The translations under genes and the position numbers were made by a program. Source: Paramacrobiotus richtersi (Eukaryota > Tardigrada > Eutardigrada > Parachela > Macrobiotidae). Taken from it: a stretch of DNA of 22,432 nt. The stretch covers positions 1-22,432 of the forward strand of contig JAQGAU010000953.1 of the NCBI GenBank assembly GCA_034698045.1, given 5' to 3'. Within the stretch, counting starts at the first letter, position 1. Every line of letters begins with the position of its first letter. Positions 18,798-22,432 of this stretch are shown one piece after another. The notes under the pieces were generated by a model that saw only the letters and a list, made by a program, of their open reading frames with translations, did not search any database and was not told where the DNA came from.

Positions 18798-19361
18798 CCT
18801 TTACAATTTCCATTACTTTGGTTTATCTTCGATTGTCCGCATAATTCTTTTCTCAATGGCGACCTCATAAAAGCAGTTCTTCTTTTCCTTGCGAAGCCCA
18901 ATAGAGATTCTAAGTCCCGCTCTACTGAGCCATCGACTTCAAAAAAAGATTCCCCTTCCCTTTCCGAATCGCCAAAATGCCGCTTCGACTCCTGTTGCTC
19001 TGAGAAGCACAAGCTCGAATGCTGCTTCTATCGGAACCACATCTGCTCTATCTGTGGGAAACGTGGACATCTGGCCAAAGTCAAGCCTGCCCAAGAAAGG
19101 CACCAGCGAAAGTGGAGTATCAGTTACGTTTCGGCGGACTACGCTCCTCTGCCCTATGACATTATTATTCAAGGGTCGCTGCATGGTTCTACACTTCAGG
19201 GTTCTAATTCCACTATTGTGCTGTGGTTTATATTATGTGCAATGGTACAATATTCCGGCGGTTCAGATTATGATGTTACAATGATTCAGTGTTACAGTGA
19301 TTCTCCTGCTGATACTCTGTTACGAATTTTCGCACTCTATTCGCGAAAGGGAGGAATGTAG
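18798..19361 (+). pseudogene. Ty3/Gypsy gag fragment with zinc knuckle, possibly running into a protease-like segment; pol missing
   Basis: A frame of 187 codons is open without any ATG, GTG or TTG in its first two-thirds, so a scan requiring a start would miss it. A Ser/Lys-rich stretch (about residues 35-60) leads to a cysteine-rich region. There a degenerate first knuckle is followed by CSICGKRGHLAKV, a CX2CX4HX4C knuckle whose last Cys is replaced by Lys. After a gap comes LPYDIIIQGSLHGS, which resembles the start of a Gypsy protease, but the DTG active site is absent. The frame then runs straight into the purine tract and ends at a TAG inside the first bases of the LTR. In complete elements more than 3 kb of pol would lie here, so this is an internally deleted copy or a short non-autonomous derivative. 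The protease identity is tentative; the Gag knuckle identity is firmer. Confidence 0.6.
19345..19356 (+). other. Polypurine tract
   Basis: Twelve purines, GAAAGGGAGGAA, immediately before the TG that opens the LTR at 19357. This is the standard plus-strand priming position in LTR retroelements. Confidence 0.7.
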
Positions 19362-19661
19362 TATATGTACGATTTATTGTGTAGAAACATTCTTGGGTAT
19401 GTCACCGTAGAAGAGCTCGGAAATGCAGGTGATCTACTCGTTTGGTATTTTATTGCACACTGTACTTCATCGTCCATAAGACGCAAAAAACGCGTGTGTG
19501 CGTGTGACGTTTGACGTTGTTCTCGTGACTATATTTGTATACAACCGTCATCCTAGCAACGCGGTCAAGAGGGAACTATGAATTCCTGATGTACCATTAA
19601 AATTATTAGCTGTTTTCTCTGCTATGAGATGGTTCGTATTACACAAGTACAAGACTTCACA
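19357..19661 (+). mobile_element. LTR, 305 bp (short version)
   Basis: Opens TGTAGTATATG after a purine tract and closes GACTTCACA before a PBS-like site, giving TG...CA ends. It aligns with 21006-21685 in the same orientation. The best-matching parts are GACGTTTGACGTTGTTCTCGTGA (here) with GACGTATGACGTTGTTCTCGTGA, and TTCGTATTACACAAGTACAA with the ending GACTTCACA, identical in both. It lacks the 390-bp segment with a TATA box present in the other LTR. Divergence elsewhere is considerable, so the two are not recent twins. Confidence 0.75.
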
Positions 19662-19662
19662 C

Positions 19663-19680
19663 TGGCGTGAAGGATTTGAG
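19663..19680 (+). other. PBS-like site after the LTR
   Basis: TGGCGTGAAGGATTTGAG starts one base after the CA end of the LTR, the expected place for a tRNA primer site. The primer tRNA was not identified. Confidence 0.55.
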
Positions 19681-19757
19681 ATTTTTCTTTTGAAAAAAGT
19701 AACGGGTCCTGCCATACAACACTGTAGGCAGTTTACAGTAAACGAACGAAGATAAGA

Positions 19758-20370
19758 GTAGAACGTGCAGTATTCTTCAGAATTAAATAACTAAATGGTC
19801 AGTCATTGCTAGATTTCTCTAACGAATTACGAAATCAGTGTACCAAGTGCGATTTTGCGAATACATTCGTGGATGACGAGATATGTTCTGCGTTCATGTC
19901 AGGTGTATCCAGTGAAACCACGCGCAGGCATTTGTATCGACTACCAGTTCCATCTGTAGAGAAGTACGATACCTTGTTTGACGAAGCAGACTAGTGGTAC
20001 AGATGCCAGATACGATTCAGGTCGTAGCCACGCCAGACAGACAGGTGCGAGAGCATCTTCCCCAGATGTAGCAGCGGTAAGAAGAGGCAATTTTAGAGGC
20101 CGCGGAAGAGGAAGGTTAAGGGGAACAGGGCGTGGCCGTCGTAACTACAGCGGTAGCTATAGTGGCAACAGTGAGCGTTTCGGTAGCATGGCTTGTCATG
20201 GGTGTGGCAACACTAGCTACATAAAACCTGATTGTCCGCACAAGAACACGGAATGTAATAACTGCCACCGAAAAGGACACCTGGCAAAGGTTTGTAAGGC
20301 CCCGAGAAGAGGGCGTGGTCAGAGAGGACAACGCAGTTCCTGTACAGCAGGAAGCGTTACGGCGAAGTGA
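19758..20370 (+). pseudogene. Ty3/Gypsy gag, broken by a stop and a frameshift, two zinc knuckles
   Basis: The capsid C-terminal part is recognisable from 19758 (SLLDFSNELRNQCTKCDF, then DEICSAFMSGVSSETTRRHL), the usual Gag pattern of an Arg/Leu helix, a Cys-Phe pair, and an Asp-rich turn before an FxxG motif. A TAA interrupts it at 19788-19790, and the frame ends at a TAG (19992-19994). The nucleocapsid part lies in another frame (from about 19978 to 20370): an RG-rich basic stretch (RGNFRGRGRGRLRG), then two knuckles, CHGCGNTSYIKPDC (His replaced by Tyr) and an intact CNNCHRKGHLAKVC, then a basic tail. Gag binds and packages the element's RNA. Here the lesions preclude a full product, unless the frame change reflects programmed shifting, which the TAA argues against. 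No protease or RT follows. Confidence 0.75.
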
Positions 20371-20596
20371 GCGTGTAACCAAAGCTCCCGCCCGGTACCG
20401 CGACTACGTGCCACACTGACTGGTTCACGAGATTTTGGCGTTGCTGAGCTTGGTACGTGAGCAACAGGGTAAGCAGCAACACCGTAAAATCGCAAACAGA
20501 TAAGTCAGTATTTTTTTGGTACTGAACAGTCGCATAAAATAATAGTCATTCATTTGTGATTCTTTATACTTGTTATTTATTATAATTATTTTTACC

Positions 20597-20975
20597 ATGC
20601 CTAAGCTGGTTGAGAATTTAGTACACATTTACGAGAACGGGCGCTGCCCACAATACTGTAGCTGTCATAACTGCGGGCGCCCGCGCCATGTTGCTCGCTA
20701 CTGTCATCAGCAGGCGAACAACAACGACAACTGGCGTCGCGAGGCCAGTCCGCGCGCCCCAGCCAACGCCCAGCCGGCCGCCGCCCCCAGTGTCATCGAG
20801 GTCGGTGTCGTGTGCAACAACGCCCCGCCAGCTGGCCCCAGGACCAGGGCATGTACGTGGATCAAGAGGTGGACGAGTTTTACGACGAGAATCCGTTGCC
20901 GGAGCCTGTGGAAGCCGCACAAGCTCAACTGGAACATCAGACATGTCTATCAGCGACGGCCGCCGCAAGTAGTTG
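20597..20975 (+). pseudogene. Second zinc-knuckle frame, gag-like, split over two frames
   Basis: An ATG in fair context (ACCATGC, 20597) opens a frame with one CX2CX4HX4C knuckle, CHNCGRPRHVARYC, near residues 23-36, followed by an Ala/Pro-rich linker. Around 20820-20850 coding character moves to another frame that encodes an acidic tail (MYVDQEVDEFYDENPLPEPV) and stops at a TGA near 20975. The first frame itself stays open to 21025 but becomes low-complexity. G+C is clearly higher than in the flanking sequence. It may be the nucleocapsid end of another gag, or a separate knuckle gene captured between the LTRs. A small intron could also explain the frame change, but I saw no convincing splice sites. 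Confidence 0.45.
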
Positions 20976-21005
20976 ATTTTTTTTGTATTTATTCATTTAA
21001 TTATC

Positions 21006-21685
21006 TGATATATATGTATGAATAATTGTGATATTTATTAGCCTCATAATGAATATGCGAAGCAGTCATCTGATAATTCTTGTAATTTTCGGTACATTGT
21101 TTTGTCATAATTACGTGTTGAAAACTTTGTGTGAGGGTGTGACGTATGACGTTGTTCTCGTGAATATGTTTGTATGCAACCGTCATCGACCGGAGCGAAG
21201 CGAATGTCTTCTATACTCAGCTCCAACGCAGTTTTGTCTGTTACGGAAATCCGGGAAGTGGATTGTATTCCTGTGTGACACGATAACTCTCTTTAAAATG
21301 ATCCGATTTGCTTGAAATTTGACAGTCATGTTTCTCATTACGAGTTCTGGAACTCTATTGTTTTTGAACCATACTTTTTAAAAAATGACAAAGTTATGAA
21401 GGATTATGTATATGCCGCTTATATGATGTGATATCAGACGATACAGTCGTTTAGACTGACCAGAGCGGAAAGCCCCTTGAACAATTCAAGACAATCAAAA
21501 GCAGATCTTTTATAAAAGCTGAGCTGTTAACCCTCCGATCTTCATCGCCAGCATCAGCGGAGAGCGATTACATAGTCCTAGCAACGGTCAAGAAGGAACT
21601 GTGTATTCCTGCTGTATCATTAAAATTAGTTAGCTGTTTCCTCTGCTACGAGGTGGTTCGTATTACACAAGTACAAGACTTCACA
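21006..21685 (+). mobile_element. LTR, about 680 bp (long version with TATA box)
   Basis: Aligns with the 305-bp LTR at both ends: its first 182 bp (to 21187) and last 108 bp (from 21578) match, and the final 18 bases, AAGTACAAGACTTCACA included, are identical. Between lie 390 bp (21188-21577) absent from the short LTR. This segment contains TTTATAAAAG (TATA box at 21511-21517) followed by a plausible initiation region, and an ATTAAA word occurs further on near 21618, so the long form may be the complete promoter-bearing LTR. The left boundary at 21006 is less sure, because no purine tract precedes it. Confidence 0.6.
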
Positions 21686-22432
21686 GCGCGTTTCAAAGTT
21701 CTGCCTAGAAATTGACTCGCTCAGTTGATGCGTCGAAACAATTTACCACGTTTAAATGAAGCTGTCTTATTTTCTGTATCAACAATTATATCCTTTTACA
21801 GCGCACGCGACATTTGCACATAAAATAAGCACTCTTTCAGGCAGAACTGTTGAACGTACGGCGCGCTCGTGAGCAGATAAACCCCTCATTGGCAATTGCG
21901 AAGTGAAGGGGTTAAAGGATAACGCTTGCAGGTTGTAAAAAATGCTGCCGTAGCCTGCCGCTCCGACTAGATCGGGAATATTGTCAAAATTAACAGAAGT
22001 ACTCTTAACACTCACCCAATCCGAGCGGTCTCTGAAGCCGTTAAAGACTTAAACAAATTCCCCTAAAAATTAGCTTTAAGCTCTGATGCTTGTTTGCCCC
22101 CTGAATTCCTTTGAGACCATAAACACGTTAAATTAATCAAAAGCATAGCATTAAAAAACATCTAGGACTAAGGTTATTCTTCCGGCCGCAAAGACCGCTT
22201 TTTCCGGAAGTGTTACGTAATTTGCTGCTAGTTCGAGTGAAAGATTTTGTTAAGCACTTTCAACACTTTCCCACAATCCAGAAATAATTTCTTTATTGAA
22301 TGGCACTGGAGATGCAAATGGAAAAAAATTTCCTAGGAGAAGGATCGTAAAAAAACTGACGGAACCGGATTAAGCATGTTTTGGCAGAAAAACTGTCCGA
22401 TCGACATGCTCCTGCCTCATACACGGTTTGCG
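21686..22432. other. Right-end spacer with one possible minus-strand exon
   Basis: A minus-strand frame is open from 22048 to a TGA at 21779 (89 residues; includes DLVGAAGYGSIFYNLQAL) with no ATG at its start. It would have to be an internal or last exon, with CTTCAG near 22034 as a possible acceptor. No family is recognised and chance is not excluded. A short inverted repeat CTTCCGG...CCGGAAG flanks about 22176-22209. Nothing else is apparent before the window ends. Confidence 0.25.

Larger units (their letters stand above)
18601..21685 (+). mobile_element. Composite of degraded Ty3/Gypsy-like elements: LTR remnant - gag/pro - LTR - gag - gag-like - LTR
   Basis: Order on the plus strand: a possible LTR remnant (18601-18757), PBS-like TGGCGTGAAG (18759), a gag/protease-like frame (18798-19361), a purine tract (19345-19356), an LTR (19357-19661), a second PBS-like site (19663), a gag pseudogene (19758-20370), a further zinc-knuckle frame (20597-20975), and a longer LTR (21006-21685). 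The middle LTR is thus flanked by a purine tract on its left and a PBS on its right, so it serves as 3' LTR of one unit and 5' LTR of the next. No reverse transcriptase, RNase H or integrase was seen in either internal region (about 0.6 and 1.3 kb). Between the two gag parts a short frame at 20429-20499 (LALLSLVREQQGKQQ) resembles the helical start of some Gag proteins. No target duplication is visible at the outer ends. Confidence 0.65.

Noticed and set aside
19663..19680. Assigning a primer tRNA to the PBS-like site
   Set aside because: The bases beyond TGGCG could not be lined up with a tRNA T-arm and acceptor stem I am sure of.
18601..21690. Target site duplication flanking the composite element
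   Set aside because: Bases beside the outer ends do not match, as expected if the ends are decayed or the units recombined.

Overview
The window looks like nuclear DNA of an invertebrate animal. Coding density is low, introns are short (51 and about 77 nt, with GT...AG ends), one gene encodes a seven-transmembrane receptor, another a protein kinase joined to kelch repeats, and the spacers hold decayed Ty3/Gypsy-type LTR elements and old duplications. A tardigrade or another small, fast-evolving ecdysozoan would fit the divergent receptor and the tiny introns. That is an impression; nothing in the sequence proves it. No rRNA, tRNA, CRISPR or bacterial operon signal was seen.

Layout. 1-1.5 kb: simple duplications, a 74-bp near-perfect palindrome, and copy A of a dispersed repeat. 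1.48-1.88 kb: a clean 400-bp solo LTR on the minus strand with a 4-bp target duplication. 2.0-4.6 kb: two damaged members of an unrecognised split gene family; a third lies at 17.8-18.6 kb. 4.6-7.3 kb: spacer. 7.3-8.3 kb: an intact single-exon rhodopsin-like GPCR (minus). 9.58-11.67 kb: a three-exon kinase-kelch gene (minus) whose first intron is 51 nt and keeps the reading frame when unspliced. 11.7-16.1 kb: spacer with repeat B and degraded DNA. 16.1-16.9 kb: two convergent open frames, one with an amphipathic helical tail and one that is glycine-zipper-like. 18.6-21.7 kb: a composite of degraded Ty3/Gypsy elements (LTR remnant, PBS-like site, gag/protease-like frame, purine tract, LTR, PBS-like site, gag with zinc knuckles, further knuckle frame, longer LTR with a TATA box). 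No reverse transcriptase, RNase H or integrase was seen.

Function. The two convincing host genes are the GPCR and the kinase-kelch protein. They are both on the minus strand about 1.3 kb apart, and nothing in the sequence ties their functions together. The kinase-kelch protein has an intact lysine, catalytic loop and magnesium aspartate but a DLD in place of DFG and an arginine where the helix-C glutamate is expected. Its C-terminal half has kelch-like blades, so a kinase scaffolded by a substrate-binding propeller is the reasonable reading. The remainder is mostly a record of duplication and retroelement decay.
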